The notes: generated by a model not told the origin, from the sequence alone. Numbered from the stretch's first letter, positions 1 through 8,430 are shown. The stretch is DNA of 38,199 nucleotides from Verrucomicrobiota bacterium (GCA_014382705.1 JACNJE010000043.1:1-38199), one strand, 5' to 3'. Numbers and translations are program-made.

Positions 1-2055
1 GGCGCGGGGTGCCAGGGCCGCCGAGTGGGTCGGATCCCGGGACGGGATTACTACGGCCTGCTCGACACCGTCGGGAAGGCGCTCCGCCGGGTGATGGGCG
101 GCGCCCTCAAGCCGGGCGAGCCGCGTGTCGCCTGGGCCAAGTGGCGGCTGGGGCCGGTCGCGCTTGGCCAAGCGCTGGCCAAGTGGGAGCGCGACACGTT
201 GCCGGGCCGATTCGGCAAATGGCTCGAGACACGGCCGGCCAAGGTCGAGGCGCAGTTTGACTGGACGGTGCTCGACGATGCGGAGTTCAAGTCGCTCAAC
301 GGAGCCGGGATCGAGCGGCGCGACGACGGCTCGTTTTTGCTGAAAGGCAATAATCCGAAAGACGATCGCTGGGTGGTCACTGCGAACACTTCCCCGGGCG
401 CCATCACCGGAATTCGCATCGAGGCGCTGACCGATTCTTCGTTAAAGAAAAACGGACCGGGCCGCGCCGATAACGGCAATTTTTCGCTGAGTGACCTGCG
501 GGTGTTCGCAGAGCCACGCGACGGCAGCGGCAAGCGGGTGGCAGTGAAACTGGTCAACCCGCAGGCGACTCACGAGCAGGACAAGGGCAACCTCTCCGCG
601 GCGAGTTCCATCGATGGCAACAAACGCACCAGCGGTTGGGCGGTCGATCGTGGAGGCATTGGGAAAACCCAGTCAGCGGCGTTCGAGTTTGATTCGCCGG
701 TCAGTCATCCAGGCGGCACCAAGCTGACGCTGGAGCTGGATTTTTACACTAACACAAAACACACGATCGGCCGGCCGCGCTTCGCGATCACCGGTCAACC
801 GAAGCCGATTTCGTTTAAGGGCAGTACTTTGTCCGGCGCGTTGACCAAGCTGCAAAAGGCGGTTGGCGAGGTGAAGGATTTTGACGCGCTAAGCGAGGCC
901 AAGCGAAAGGAATTGATGGAGGCGTATCGCGTGATTGACACCGAGTGGCAGGCACACAACGCCAAACTGCAGGCGCACAAGGCGGCCAAGCCGAAACCGA
1001 TGACGACCACGAAAGTGCAGGTCAGCAGCGAGGGCTATAAACCGATTAGTCACCACGCCGATGGGCGAGGGTTTCCGCATTTTTACCGGGACGTACACCT
1101 GCTCAAGCGGGGAGATCCCAGCCAAAAACAGGAGAAGATGTCGCAAGGTTTTTTGCGGGTATTGATGAACAATCAAAAAACGGAGGCGCACTGGCAATCG
1201 TCCAAACCGGAATGGGCGCGGACGAGTTTTCGTCGCAAGGCGTTCGCGGATTGGTTGGTCGACACGGAGCACGGTGGGGGGCAGTTGCTGGCGCGGGTGA
1301 TGGTGAATCGACTTTGGCAGCACCACCTCGGGCGCGGCATCGTCGGCACGCCGAGTGACTTTGGGCTGCAGGGCGAACTGCCGACGCATCCCGAACTGCT
1401 CGACTGGCTAGCCGGTGAGTTGATTCACAACGGCTGGCGGCTCAAGCCGTTGCACAAGCAGATCATCATGAGCGCGACCTATGCACAGAGCGCCGCGTTT
1501 TTCCAAGCCAAGGCCGATACAGATCCGGAAAACCGGTTGCATTGGAGGCGAACTCCGCGCCGGCTGGAGGCGGAGCCGATCCGCGACAGTCTGCTCAAAG
1601 TCAGCGGGCTGCTGGACACGACGATGTTTGGCAAAGGCACGCTGGACGTGAAGATGAAACGGCGCAGTGTTTATTTTCAGATCAAGCGCAGCAAACTGAT
1701 TCCCACGATGCAATTGTTCGATACGCCGGAGCCATTGGTGGGGCAGGGCACACGGCCCTCGACGATCATCTCGCCGCAGGCGTTGTTGTTCATGAACAAC
1801 GGGCAGGTGCGCGAGGCGGCGTTGACGCTGGCGCGCGATTACGAGCGAGAGTCCGTCGAGTCCGCTGTTCGGAATGGGTTTCAAGCGGTCATCGGCCGCA
1901 CACCGACCCGGGTTGAGCAACAGGCCACAACCAGATTCATTGAGACGCAGGAGTTGACCTATCTGAAGTCTGGACGGAAAGACGGTCGCAAACTCGCCTT
2001 GGCGGATTTCGCCCAGGTGCTCTTTGGCTTGAACGAATTCATTTACGTTTATTAA
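1..2055 (+). CDS. DUF1553-domain secreted protein (planctomycete-type cytochrome c family), 5' end missing
   Basis: The frame is open from base 1 to the TAA at 2055, so the start lies outside the window; 684 residues are visible. The C-terminal ~300 residues carry the DUF1553 (PSD1) pattern: LLARVMVNRLWQHHLGRGIV, then PSDFGLQGELPTHPELLDWL, then RRLEAEPIRDSLL. The N-terminal visible half resembles a discoidin-like binding domain (ITGIRIEAL, NGNFSLSDLRVF). The haem CxxCH (PSCyt1) and DUF1549 modules that normally precede it would lie upstream. Such proteins are exported and are abundant in Verrucomicrobiota and Planctomycetota, where they are paired with DUF1501 proteins and often linked to polysaccharide use; the biochemical role is unproven. 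The DUF1501 gene starts 24 bases downstream, so the two are probably cotranscribed. The palindrome at 161-174 encodes LGQA here. Confidence 0.85.
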   Translation, partial: GAGCQGRRVGRIPGRDYYGLLDTVGKALRRVMGGALKPGEPRVAWAKWRLGPVALGQALAKWERDTLPGRFGKWLETRPAKVEAQFDWTVLDDAEFKSLNGAGIERRDDGSFLLKGNNPKDDRWVVTANTSPGAITGIRIEALTDSSLKKNGPGRADNGNFSLSDLRVFAEPRDGSGKRVAVKLVNPQATHEQDKGNLSAASSIDGNKRTSGWAVDRGGIGKTQSAAFEFDSPVSHPGGTKLTLELDFYTNTKHTIGRPRFAITGQPKPISFKGSTLSGALTKLQKAVGEVKDFDALSEAKRKELMEAYRVIDTEWQAHNAKLQAHKAAKPKPMTTTKVQVSSEGYKPISHHADGRGFPHFYRDVHLLKRGDPSQKQEKMSQGFLRVLMNNQKTEAHWQSSKPEWARTSFRRKAFADWLVDTEHGGGQLLARVMVNRLWQHHLGRGIVGTPSDFGLQGELPTHPELLDWLAGELIHNGWRLKPLHKQIIMSATYAQSAAFFQAKADTDPENRLHWRRTPRRLEAEPIRDSLLKVSGLLDTTMFGKGTLDVKMKRRSVYFQIKRSKLIPTMQLFDTPEPLVGQGTRPSTIISPQALLFMNNGQVREAALTLARDYERESVESAVRNGFQAVIGRTPTRVEQQATTRFIETQELTYLKSGRKDGRKLALADFAQVLFGLNEFIYVY

Positions 2056-2079
2056 CTCATCGATAAAAACCGAGTGAAA

Positions 2080-3504
2080 ATGAGCGAGTTAGCTTGGATC
2101 AGTCGCCGGGCGATGTTGCAGCGGTGTGGCATGGGCGTGGGCGCGCTTGGCCTTTGGAGCCTGTTGAAGCAGGAGGGCTTGGCCGGGCAAAGCACCCTCT
2201 CCCCCAAGCGGCCACATTTCGCGCCCAAGGCCAAGTCGGTGATTTGGATATTTGCCAATGGCGGCCATAGTCAGGTGGATACGTGGGATTACAAGCCGGC
2301 CTTGGCCAAGCGCGACGGCCAAACACTTGACGGCTTTGACCGCTTTACAGGTTTTTTTGCGAACTCAGTGGGCGGCTTGATGAAGAGTCCGTTCGAGTTC
2401 AAACCCTACGGCCAATGCGGCAAACACATCTCGTCCATCTTCCCGAACCTTTCACAGCACGTGGACCGGATGGCATTTGTTCATTCGGGGCATACAGAGA
2501 GCAACAACCATTCGCCGGCGTTGTTCATGATGAACTGTGGCTTGCCGCGGATGGGCTATCCCTGCGTGGGATCGTGGGTGACTTATGGGCTGGGCAGCAG
2601 CAGCGATAGCCTGCCTGCGTTCGTCGTGATGAGCGATCCCAAGGGACGCGGTCTGCCGAAGGGCCACGCGGCCAACTGGGGTGCTGGGTTTTTGCCGAGT
2701 GTGTTTCAGGGGACGCATTTTCGTCCTTCCGGCGATCCGATTGACAACCTGTACCGTCCTAATGAAATGAATGCGTCACAGCAGCGACGACAGCTGGATT
2801 TTTTGCGAAAACTGAACCGGCAGCATCTAGAGACGCGACCGTACGAGGAGGAACTGGGAGCGCGCATCGAGAGTTTTGAACTCGCCTACCGTATGCAAAG
2901 CGCGGCACCGGAAGCGCTGAACGTTCAGCAGGAATCGGGACATGTTCATCGGCTTTACGGGCTCGACGATGAGCGCTGCAAACACATAGCCGCGCAGTGC
3001 TTGACCGCGCGCCGGATGGTCGAGCGCGGCGTTCGCTACGTGCAGATTTACAGCGGTGGGATGGAAAACCAGCGCAGTTGGGACGGCCACAACGACATTA
3101 AGGGCAACCATTCGCAGTTTGCCGGGGAGACCGACAAGCCGGTGGCGGCGCTCATCACTGATCTGGCTCAGCGCGGGTTGCTTGACGAAACGCTGGTCGT
3201 TTGGGGTGGCGAATTCGGCCGGTTGCCAGTTGCGCAAAAAGGCAGCAAACCGGGCCGGGACCACAATCCGCATGCGTTCACCACTTGGTTTGCCGGTGGT
3301 GGTGTCAAGGGCGGTGTCAGCTATGGCGAGACGGATGAGATTGGCCACAAGGCGGAAATCAACAAGGTCACGGTGAACGATTTGCACGCGACCATCCTGC
3401 ATTTGCTTGGGATGGATCACGAGCGGTTGACCTACCGTTACAACGGCCGTGATTTCCGGCTCACCGACGTTGCCGGCAATGTAATCCGGGAGATTCTTGC
3501 CTGA
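2080..3504 (+). CDS. DUF1501 family protein with Tat-like signal
   Basis: 474 residues from ATG 2080; a GTG at 2074 would add two. The N-terminus ISRRAMLQRC followed by GMGVGALGLWSLL looks like a twin-arginine signal. DUF1501 proteins belong to the alkaline phosphatase/sulfatase-like fold superfamily. Typical family stretches are visible: VIWIFANGGHSQVDTWDYKP near the start, then VHSGHTESNNHSPALFMMNC, VVWGGEFGRLP, GRDHNPHAFTTWFAGGGVKG, and the C-terminal HLLGMDHERLTYRYNGRDFR. It follows the DUF1553 gene by 24 bases in the usual two-gene arrangement. The substrate is unknown. A CTTGGCCAAG core at 2301-2310 reads LAK. Confidence 0.88.
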   Translation: MSELAWISRRAMLQRCGMGVGALGLWSLLKQEGLAGQSTLSPKRPHFAPKAKSVIWIFANGGHSQVDTWDYKPALAKRDGQTLDGFDRFTGFFANSVGGLMKSPFEFKPYGQCGKHISSIFPNLSQHVDRMAFVHSGHTESNNHSPALFMMNCGLPRMGYPCVGSWVTYGLGSSSDSLPAFVVMSDPKGRGLPKGHAANWGAGFLPSVFQGTHFRPSGDPIDNLYRPNEMNASQQRRQLDFLRKLNRQHLETRPYEEELGARIESFELAYRMQSAAPEALNVQQESGHVHRLYGLDDERCKHIAAQCLTARRMVERGVRYVQIYSGGMENQRSWDGHNDIKGNHSQFAGETDKPVAALITDLAQRGLLDETLVVWGGEFGRLPVAQKGSKPGRDHNPHAFTTWFAGGGVKGGVSYGETDEIGHKAEINKVTVNDLHATILHLLGMDHERLTYRYNGRDFRLTDVAGNVIREILA

Positions 3505-3523
3505 CCAAGTACAGGAGCGATCC

Positions 3524-3537
3524 CGCTTGGCCAAGCG
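3524..3537. repeat. CGCTTGGCCAAGCG palindrome copy, intergenic
   Basis: Perfect 14-bp copy 20 bases after the DUF1501 stop. It sits in a 22-bp stretch (3522-3543) repeated exactly at 5626-5647 beyond the ankyrin gene. Confidence 0.95.
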
Positions 3538-3562
3538 CAAGGGGCTTTGCGGGCAGTCTGTT

Positions 3563-3589
3563 CACCGCTCACTTTTTAAACGGGGCGGT
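3563..3589. repeat. 27-bp copy of a prepilin gene 3' end
   Basis: These 27 bases are identical to 5691-5717. On the minus strand the sequence reads TAPFKK-stop, the last codons of the prepilin-like gene at 5697-6578, plus six bases beyond the stop. No prepilin gene is present here, so this is either a duplicated fragment or a shared 3'-end signal. The ends ACCGC and GCGGT can pair as a 5-bp stem, so a terminator role is possible. Confidence 0.7.
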
Positions 3590-3613
3590 TAACCGGCGGA
3601 TAAGGCATTTATT

Positions 3614-3643
3614 TTGAACAGATTGTGAATTGTCACTTATAAA
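3614..3643 (+). promoter_or_regulatory. candidate sigma70-type promoter of the ankyrin gene
   Basis: TTGAAC at 3614-3619 and TTATAA at 3637-3642 are separated by 17 bases, close to the bacterial -35/-10 consensus, in an AT-rich stretch about 40 bases before the ankyrin start codon. This is pattern matching only. Confidence 0.45.
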
Positions 3644-3681
3644 GCTTGACGGAGGGGGTCAACTCTGGAGTGATTCTCCCC

Positions 3682-5625
3682 ATGAAAACGTATCGCCTGA
3701 ATCTTCTCGTCGTTGCCGGTCTCGGTCTGTTTCTCTTTTCATCGAATGCCATTTCCCAAGTTACCCCGAAAGTCAGCGTCTGGTCGGCGGCTCACAAGGG
3801 GGACATCGAGTCGCTAAAGGGGCACATCAAAGCTGGCACCGACCTGAATCAAAAAAATTTCCGCGGATCGGCTCCACTTCACTACGCCGTTCTGAAGTCC
3901 CAAGCGGATGCCGTGGCGTTGCTCATCAAGAGCAAGGTCGATCTGAACGCTCAGGACGGCACACGCAGGACAGCCTTGGATATTGCTTTCGAAATGGACA
4001 ACTTGGAAATCGTTCAAATGTTGGTCGATGCCGGCGCTGAATTGCAGAGTTTAGCGGACGCCGCGAAAAGCAATCATTTCGGGATCGTGCAGTTTCACAT
4101 TGATCAAGGCGTCGATTTTGGAAAACCGGAAAGTGGGAGCGGCTACGCCTTGATGTATGCAATCACCAACGATCACGTGGAGATGTACAAATTGCTTCTC
4201 AAGCATGGGGCGAAACCCACCCATTCTGATGAGGAAAGAAGTTGGAATGCGCTTTCCAGTGCGGTTTGGAAAAGGAATCCCGGCACGGTTCAACTCCTGA
4301 TCGACCACGGTGCGGACGTCAACCATCTCGATCAATACGGAGAGAATGTCTTGGCTCAAGCCGTGGTGACGGGGAATAGGGAAGTCGTCGAGTTGTTGAT
4401 CGACAATGGAATCAATGTCAATCAATCGAGCAAGCGGGGATGGACTCCGCTGGGGCACGCCGCCCATTACGGGTTGGCGGAAATGGTGGAGTTGTTGATT
4501 CAACGCGGGGCCAAGGTGAATCCGGGGACGAAGCATGCTGATTCACCACTGATGAGGGCCTTGTATCGGGGAGATCAAGATTGGCGGAAATGGCTGGTCA
4601 AACAAGGTGTCGAAGTGGATCACCTCAAGGTTATCGACACCTTGATCAAGAACGGTGCCGATGTGAATCAACAATCAACGCGAGGCGAGTCGGTATTGGA
4701 GATCGCTGTTTCTTATGATCGTTTGGCTGAAACCCAATTGCTCCTCCAGAATAAAGCCGATCCGAACTTGAAGAATTTTTACGGATCGACTCCGTTAGCG
4801 AGTGCGGCATGGTTTGGACGAGTCGATTTTATCGAACTGCTGCTTGAGTACGGGGCTGAGTTGGAGATAGCCGATAAAAGGGGCTACACCGCCTTGGTTC
4901 ATGCCATGGCCAGCATTAGCAGGTCTTGGAGCCATAATGAGGGACAGGCGTTGGACGCGGAGAAATTTCAAGCCTTCGAGTTGCTCATTGAAAAGGGGGC
5001 GAGCATTGAGCCTTTAAAGAATCTGCCCAATCCGAACTTGCACGCCTTGGTCTCCCATGATCGCTTGGAAGTCATCAAGGTGATGATGAAAGGGAAAGCC
5101 AATCCGAACACGCTCGACTCATCCAACCGCACGCCGCTGGACATCGCGGAGGCGGAAGGATTTGACGAGATCGCGGGGTTCATTCGGGATGCCGGCGGAA
5201 GACAGGGCCCGAAGATGAGTTTTTACGAGGCGATCAACAAGGGCCGGGACGACTTGGCCAAATTGCATCTCTCGTTTGGAACCGACATCAACCAACGGCA
5301 AGGCACGTCCGGCACGCCATTCGATGCGGCGATCCGAAAAGGGAACAAGGAACTCGCGAACCTTATTCTTCAGCAAACGAGCATTACTCTCGATCCTCGC
5401 ATGGGCAAGGGCGGAGCGGTCGATATTTACGGCCCTTTCGGGACGTACTCCAAGACACCCAAGTTGACTTTCACCATCGAATCGTCCACCGACTTGGCCA
5501 AGTGGAAAGCCGTCGGTTCGCCCGAAACATCTCATGGTCACGGGCGTTTTTTACTGCCTCCCGATGTGGCAGCAGTGGCAGCCAAGTTCTTCCGCGTCGC
5601 TGTTTCGGAAGCCAACGGCGAATAA
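3682..5625 (+). CDS. secreted ankyrin-repeat protein with C-terminal verrucomicrobial-type domain
   Basis: 647 residues from ATG 3682. An in-frame upstream start at 3646 is possible, but MKTYRLNLLVVAGLGLFLF is a clean signal peptide start, so I prefer the ATG. About a dozen 33-residue ankyrin repeats fill residues ~30-500 and ~515-560 (repeated pattern TPLxxAxxxGxxExVELLIxxGAxVN). The repeat around residues 300-333 (WRKWLVKQGVEVDHLKVIDT) is irregular, as if two repeats were fused by a deletion. The last ~60 residues (FTIESSTDLAKWKAVGS then FFRVAVSE) resemble a short beta-rich C-terminal domain seen on many secreted Verrucomicrobiota proteins. Base composition looks lower in G+C than the neighbours. 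Ankyrin repeats bind proteins; the partner is unknown. The gene has its own likely promoter and short duplications on both sides, suggesting late insertion here. Confidence 0.88.
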   Translation: MKTYRLNLLVVAGLGLFLFSSNAISQVTPKVSVWSAAHKGDIESLKGHIKAGTDLNQKNFRGSAPLHYAVLKSQADAVALLIKSKVDLNAQDGTRRTALDIAFEMDNLEIVQMLVDAGAELQSLADAAKSNHFGIVQFHIDQGVDFGKPESGSGYALMYAITNDHVEMYKLLLKHGAKPTHSDEERSWNALSSAVWKRNPGTVQLLIDHGADVNHLDQYGENVLAQAVVTGNREVVELLIDNGINVNQSSKRGWTPLGHAAHYGLAEMVELLIQRGAKVNPGTKHADSPLMRALYRGDQDWRKWLVKQGVEVDHLKVIDTLIKNGADVNQQSTRGESVLEIAVSYDRLAETQLLLQNKADPNLKNFYGSTPLASAAWFGRVDFIELLLEYGAELEIADKRGYTALVHAMASISRSWSHNEGQALDAEKFQAFELLIEKGASIEPLKNLPNPNLHALVSHDRLEVIKVMMKGKANPNTLDSSNRTPLDIAEAEGFDEIAGFIRDAGGRQGPKMSFYEAINKGRDDLAKLHLSFGTDINQRQGTSGTPFDAAIRKGNKELANLILQQTSITLDPRMGKGGAVDIYGPFGTYSKTPKLTFTIESSTDLAKWKAVGSPETSHGHGRFLLPPDVAAVAAKFFRVAVSEANGE

Positions 5626-5627
5626 CC

Positions 5628-5641
5628 CGCTTGGCCAAGCG
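5628..5641. repeat. CGCTTGGCCAAGCG palindrome copy, intergenic
   Basis: Perfect copy two bases after the ankyrin stop codon, between convergent genes. The surrounding 22 bp (5626-5647) match 3522-3543 exactly. Confidence 0.95.
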
Positions 5642-5690
5642 CAAGGGAAAACGGAGTGAGCAGTGTGCAGTTTAAGTCGCCGAGTCAGCC

Positions 5691-5717
5691 CACCGCTCAC
5701 TTTTTAAACGGGGCGGT
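5691..5717. repeat. 27-bp repeat shared with 3563-3589
   Basis: Covers the last codons and stop of the minus-strand prepilin-like gene plus six bases. Identical to 3563-3589 on the other side of the ankyrin gene. ACCGC/GCGGT ends could form a small hairpin. Confidence 0.7.
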
Positions 5718-6578
5718 GGAGTGGTGGATGACCCACCAGTAGTCGCGGGCCTTGCCGCTGATGGAGCCGGCGTTGGAGTAGTCGAGCCGCATGCGCTTTT
5801 GCACCGGCTCGTTCTTGGGCATGGGGTCGATCCATTTCTTGATCGCCGCGTGGCCGTCGGCGTAGGCGTAGCCGCAGGCGCCATTGTGGTAGTTGGCGGG
5901 CAGGTTGCGCCAGGTGGTGGCGGTGTGCGGGTACAGGACGAACCCGCCGTTGTTGATGCTGTCCGGGTGTTCGTCGGCAAAAATCCACAGGTCGGACGGC
6001 GTCGGGTCAATGATGTGAGAGAGGACGTCGTACTTGCGCCAGCCGCGCCCGTGGATGCTCGAGATGGTTGAACTCATCGTGGGGTCGTACAGGCCGCCCT
6101 CGATGAAGCCGTTCATTGACACGCTGCGCACACGCGGCATTTCCTTGCGGCCGATTTTGCAGGTGTACTTGTCAGACGGGCATTTGTAGATGCCGGGCGA
6201 CTTGGTGTACGGGCCGAGCTTGGGGTAACGGTTGCCCATCTGTTCGCGCGTGCCGACGAGGTAGAGCAGGTTCGTGTTGTCGCGGTTGTTTGGCACGAAG
6301 GTGAGGAAGCCGTTGATCCACCCGCGCGGATCCTGAATGTGCTTGGCATTGGGCGGCAGGCGATCCTCGGAGTCGTCGACGTACAGCTTCCACGCCACGA
6401 GGAGTTGGCGCTGGTTGTTGAGGCAGTATATGCCGGTGGCGTTGCCCTTGGCCTTGGCCAGTGCCGGCAACAGCAGCCCGGCGAGGATTGCGATGATGGC
6501 GATCACCACCAGCAACTCGATCAGCGTGAAGCCGTTGGCCAAGCGCGTTCGCAGTGGGTTGTTATTTGGCCACGTCAA
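5697..6578 (-). CDS. prepilin-type N-terminal / H-X9-DG domain protein
   Basis: 293 residues. Near the N-terminus, after a short basic leader, is the type IV prepilin/pseudopilin cleavage motif [20 protein letters not shown] with its hydrophobic helix. The C-terminal part contains H-X9-DG (H231, D241-G242; [15 protein letters not shown]), the signature of a very large family in Verrucomicrobiota and Planctomycetota. Expected to be cleaved by prepilin peptidase and held at or beyond the inner membrane; function unknown. The only suitable start is TTG at 6578, inside the last codons of the upstream PQQ gene (17-base overlap), so translation may be coupled. TTGGCCAA at 6535-6542 overlaps the leader codons. 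Confidence 0.85.
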   Translation of the reverse strand: MTWPNNNPLRTRLANGFTLIELLVVIAIIAILAGLLLPALAKAKGNATGIYCLNNQRQLLVAWKLYVDDSEDRLPPNAKHIQDPRGWINGFLTFVPNNRDNTNLLYLVGTREQMGNRYPKLGPYTKSPGIYKCPSDKYTCKIGRKEMPRVRSVSMNGFIEGGLYDPTMSSTISSIHGRGWRKYDVLSHIIDPTPSDLWIFADEHPDSINNGGFVLYPHTATTWRNLPANYHNGACGYAYADGHAAIKKWIDPMPKNEPVQKRMRLDYSNAGSISGKARDYWWVIHHSTAPFKK

Positions 6579-7941
6579 AACAAATCAGATAACCCTCGCT
6601 GCGGATCACCATCCGCTTGTTGGAGAGGATGGGAGCAGCCCAGCACGGATAATGCAACTCCGGGATCTGATACCGGCCCAGCTCGACCGGCTTCGCGGCG
6701 TTGACCTCGAACAGGCCGAGCAGGCCGCCCTCGCCGAGGAGGAACAATTTGCCGTCGGCCATGATGGCTGATCCGCGCCCGTAAACGTTGGGCTGTTTGC
6801 TGCTCCGTTTCTGCCAGCGCTCGTCGCGACTCCACTTGACCGTGCCGCTCTCCAGTTCGATGCAGCGAAACTGCGCGTCCGGCTCGTCGCGACCGCTGAA
6901 GGCGTACAGGTGCCCGTCGTGAAGGATCGGCGTCGTCCAGTGAATGCCCAGCACCGGGTCGAGTCGCCGGTTGGCCTTGCGGCGCTCGTTCGTGCTCCAG
7001 ACTTCGGTGAACGACTTGCCGTTGCTGCCGACCTCGAGCAGGAACGACCCGACGCCGTAGTAGGCGGCCGAGCAGAAAACGCGGTTGCCGAGCACGACCG
7101 GGTTGGCGCCGTTGACCGACTCATTGACGCGCGCGCGAAACCAGCGGCTGAAGTTCACGTTGCCTGTTTTCGGATCCATTGAAACGAGGCCTTGCCGCGT
7201 GAGGCAGAGCAGCGTGCGTTTGCCGTGGATCGTGGCGAGCGTTGGCGTGGAGTAGCTGGCGAGTTTCTCGCTGCCGCGCCAGCGGACGAGCGGTTCGCCG
7301 GGCCAGCCGATCGACGGCTTGCCGTGCCACGTGTCGCGGCCTGCGCTTTGCCACACCGTTTTGCCGGTGTCCTTGTCGAACGCCACCATCGTCGAGTTCG
7401 GCTGGCCGCCGACCATCACGATGAGCAACCCCCCCTCAACCACCGGTGACGCGCCAACGCCGAAAAAAGCTTCCGGGATCCGGAACTCCTCCGCCGTTTT
7501 GCGCTGCCAAACCGGCTTGCCTGTTTTGATGTCGAGACACAGCAGCACGCCTTCCGCGCCAAAGGTGTAACAATGTTTTTCGGTGAGCAGCGGCGTGCAG
7601 CGCGGGCCGTTGTTGTAGCCGAACGGATCGCGGTAGCGAGTGGGGTAGGCGTGCCGCCAGACCGGCTTGGCCGTTTTCGCGTCGAGCGCCTCGACAATTT
7701 CCTCGTAGCCAACACGGTGAAACAACACCAAGCGGCCGTCGCGGATCGACGGCGCACTGTAGCCGGTGCCGATCTGTCTTTTCCACAGCACCTTCGGCCC
7801 GCCGCTTGGCCAAGCGCTGAGCAGCCCCGTCTCAGCCGAGCTGCCATCGGCCCGCGGCCCAAGCAGTTGCGGCCAATCCGCCGCCACCGACTCGGCCAGG
7901 CCAAGGGTCATGACGGTGGCCAGCAAGAGGATGGGGAGCAT
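6562..7941 (-). CDS. PQQ-like beta-propeller repeat protein, exported
   Basis: 459 residues from ATG 7941. The N-terminus [20 protein letters not shown] is a signal peptide, followed by [16 protein letters not shown], the usual opening of verrucomicrobial/planctomycete PQQ-propeller proteins. Blade-like repeats follow with the pattern GxLxCLDxxTGKxVW ([51 protein letters not shown]). The fold is that of the BamB-like seven/eight-blade propellers; most such proteins are not shown to bind PQQ. An open frame continues upstream to 8226, but that stretch encodes arginine/proline-rich sequence from a palindromic element and is not convincing. The start codon lies two bases from the three-way-junction repeat at 7944-8017. 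The palindrome at 7803-7816 reads AWPS here, the rarest frame for it. Confidence 0.88.
   Translation of the reverse strand: MLPILLLATVMTLGLAESVAADWPQLLGPRADGSSAETGLLSAWPSGGPKVLWKRQIGTGYSAPSIRDGRLVLFHRVGYEEIVEALDAKTAKPVWRHAYPTRYRDPFGYNNGPRCTPLLTEKHCYTFGAEGVLLCLDIKTGKPVWQRKTAEEFRIPEAFFGVGASPVVEGGLLIVMVGGQPNSTMVAFDKDTGKTVWQSAGRDTWHGKPSIGWPGEPLVRWRGSEKLASYSTPTLATIHGKRTLLCLTRQGLVSMDPKTGNVNFSRWFRARVNESVNGANPVVLGNRVFCSAAYYGVGSFLLEVGSNGKSFTEVWSTNERRKANRRLDPVLGIHWTTPILHDGHLYAFSGRDEPDAQFRCIELESGTVKWSRDERWQKRSSKQPNVYGRGSAIMADGKLFLLGEGGLLGLFEVNAAKPVELGRYQIPELHYPCWAAPILSNKRMVIRSEGYLICFDVAK
7803..7816. repeat. CGCTTGGCCAAGCG palindrome copy, in PQQ gene
   Basis: Perfect copy near the N-terminus of the mature PQQ-propeller protein, read as Ala-Trp-Pro-Ser. 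It is the only full-length coding copy in that frame. Confidence 0.95.
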
Positions 7942-7943
7942 AC

Positions 7944-8017
7944 GCGGCTCGCGTGTGCGTTCCGGCGGCCCGCCGGAACGGGTCTTGGCGAGCCGCCAAG
8001 ACCGGCGCGCGAGCCGC
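7944..8017. repeat. 74-bp three-way-junction palindromic element
   Basis: Three perfect 10-bp stems nest together. The outer stem is GCGGCTCGCG (7944-7953) with CGCGAGCCGC (8008-8017). Inside are hairpin A, GTTCCGGCGG/CCGCCGGAAC (7959-7968/7970-7979, one-base spacer), and hairpin B, GGTCTTGGCG/CGCCAAGACC (7981-7990/7994-8003, three-base loop). As minus-strand RNA it would end two bases before the PQQ start codon and occupy the ribosome-binding region. It could be a mobile palindromic repeat, a structured leader RNA, or both. Confidence 0.8.
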
Positions 8018-8031
8018 GTGCGCTCCCCTAT

Positions 8032-8052
8032 CCCTCTTCCAGCGGGAGAGGG
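8032..8052. repeat. CCCTCTCCC-type hairpin repeat
   Basis: CCCTCTTCC (8032-8040), a three-base loop, then GGGAGAGGG (8044-8052): a 9-bp stem with one G-T pair. Related to the hairpin at 37872-37888. Such short GGGAGAGGG hairpins are common dispersed intergenic repeats in many bacteria. Confidence 0.6.
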
Positions 8053-8107
8053 CAGGGGTGCGGGGGAACACAGCCGACCATCTGCAGAGGTTTCGTTCAC
8101 GACTGTT

Positions 8108-8350
8108 TCACGATTTCTTTTTTCCATGAGTGACAAGCGATCCGACAACACCAAGCATGCCTCCAATGGGCATCCAAGTTGGAACGATACTTTCCAGAAA
8201 TGTGTCCCAACGCCAGATGGTGTCATTAATCATGCTGAACAATTCTGCCGTGCTCATTTCGTCCGGTTGAACTGCCAAGCCGTAGGCGTAATGATACAGA
8301 ACAAAAGCGACCGGCATTGCGAGCGCCCCAACCAGTCCCCACTTTGCCAT
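8108..8350 (-). CDS. small hypothetical membrane protein
   Basis: 80 residues, ATG at 8350. Two hydrophobic segments are visible, about residues 4-27 (WGLVGALAMPVAFVLYHYAY) and 58-74 (IVPTWMPIGGMLGVVGSLVT), separated by a polar loop and followed by a basic tail HGKKKS, suggesting a two-pass inner-membrane protein. A promoter-like pair lies just upstream at 8367-8395 and GAAGA precedes the ATG. I do not recognise the family. It sits between the LptF/G-type gene and the PQQ gene on the same strand. Codon pattern and membrane topology favour a real gene. Confidence 0.6.
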   Translation of the reverse strand: MAKWGLVGALAMPVAFVLYHYAYGLAVQPDEMSTAELFSMINDTIWRWDTFLESIVPTWMPIGGMLGVVGSLVTHGKKKS

Positions 8351-8366
8351 ATTCTTCAGAATTATT

Positions 8367-8395
8367 TTATAACATCGTGCACGCGGTTTTTGTAA
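8367..8395 (-). promoter_or_regulatory. candidate sigma70-type promoter for the small membrane protein
   Basis: On the minus strand TTACAA (8395-8390) and TTATAA (8372-8367) are 17 bases apart, in the AT-rich gap after the permease stop and 17 bases before the ATG at 8350. Pattern matching only. Confidence 0.4.
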
Positions 8396-8430
8396 TCAAT
8401 CGAAGCTCCACTTGAAACTTCAAACTTGAA

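Noticed and set aside
7942-8226. N-terminal extension of the PQQ protein to 554 residues
   Set aside because: The added residues are Arg/Pro-rich sequence translated from palindromic repeats, and the internal ATG at 7941 begins a proper signal peptide.
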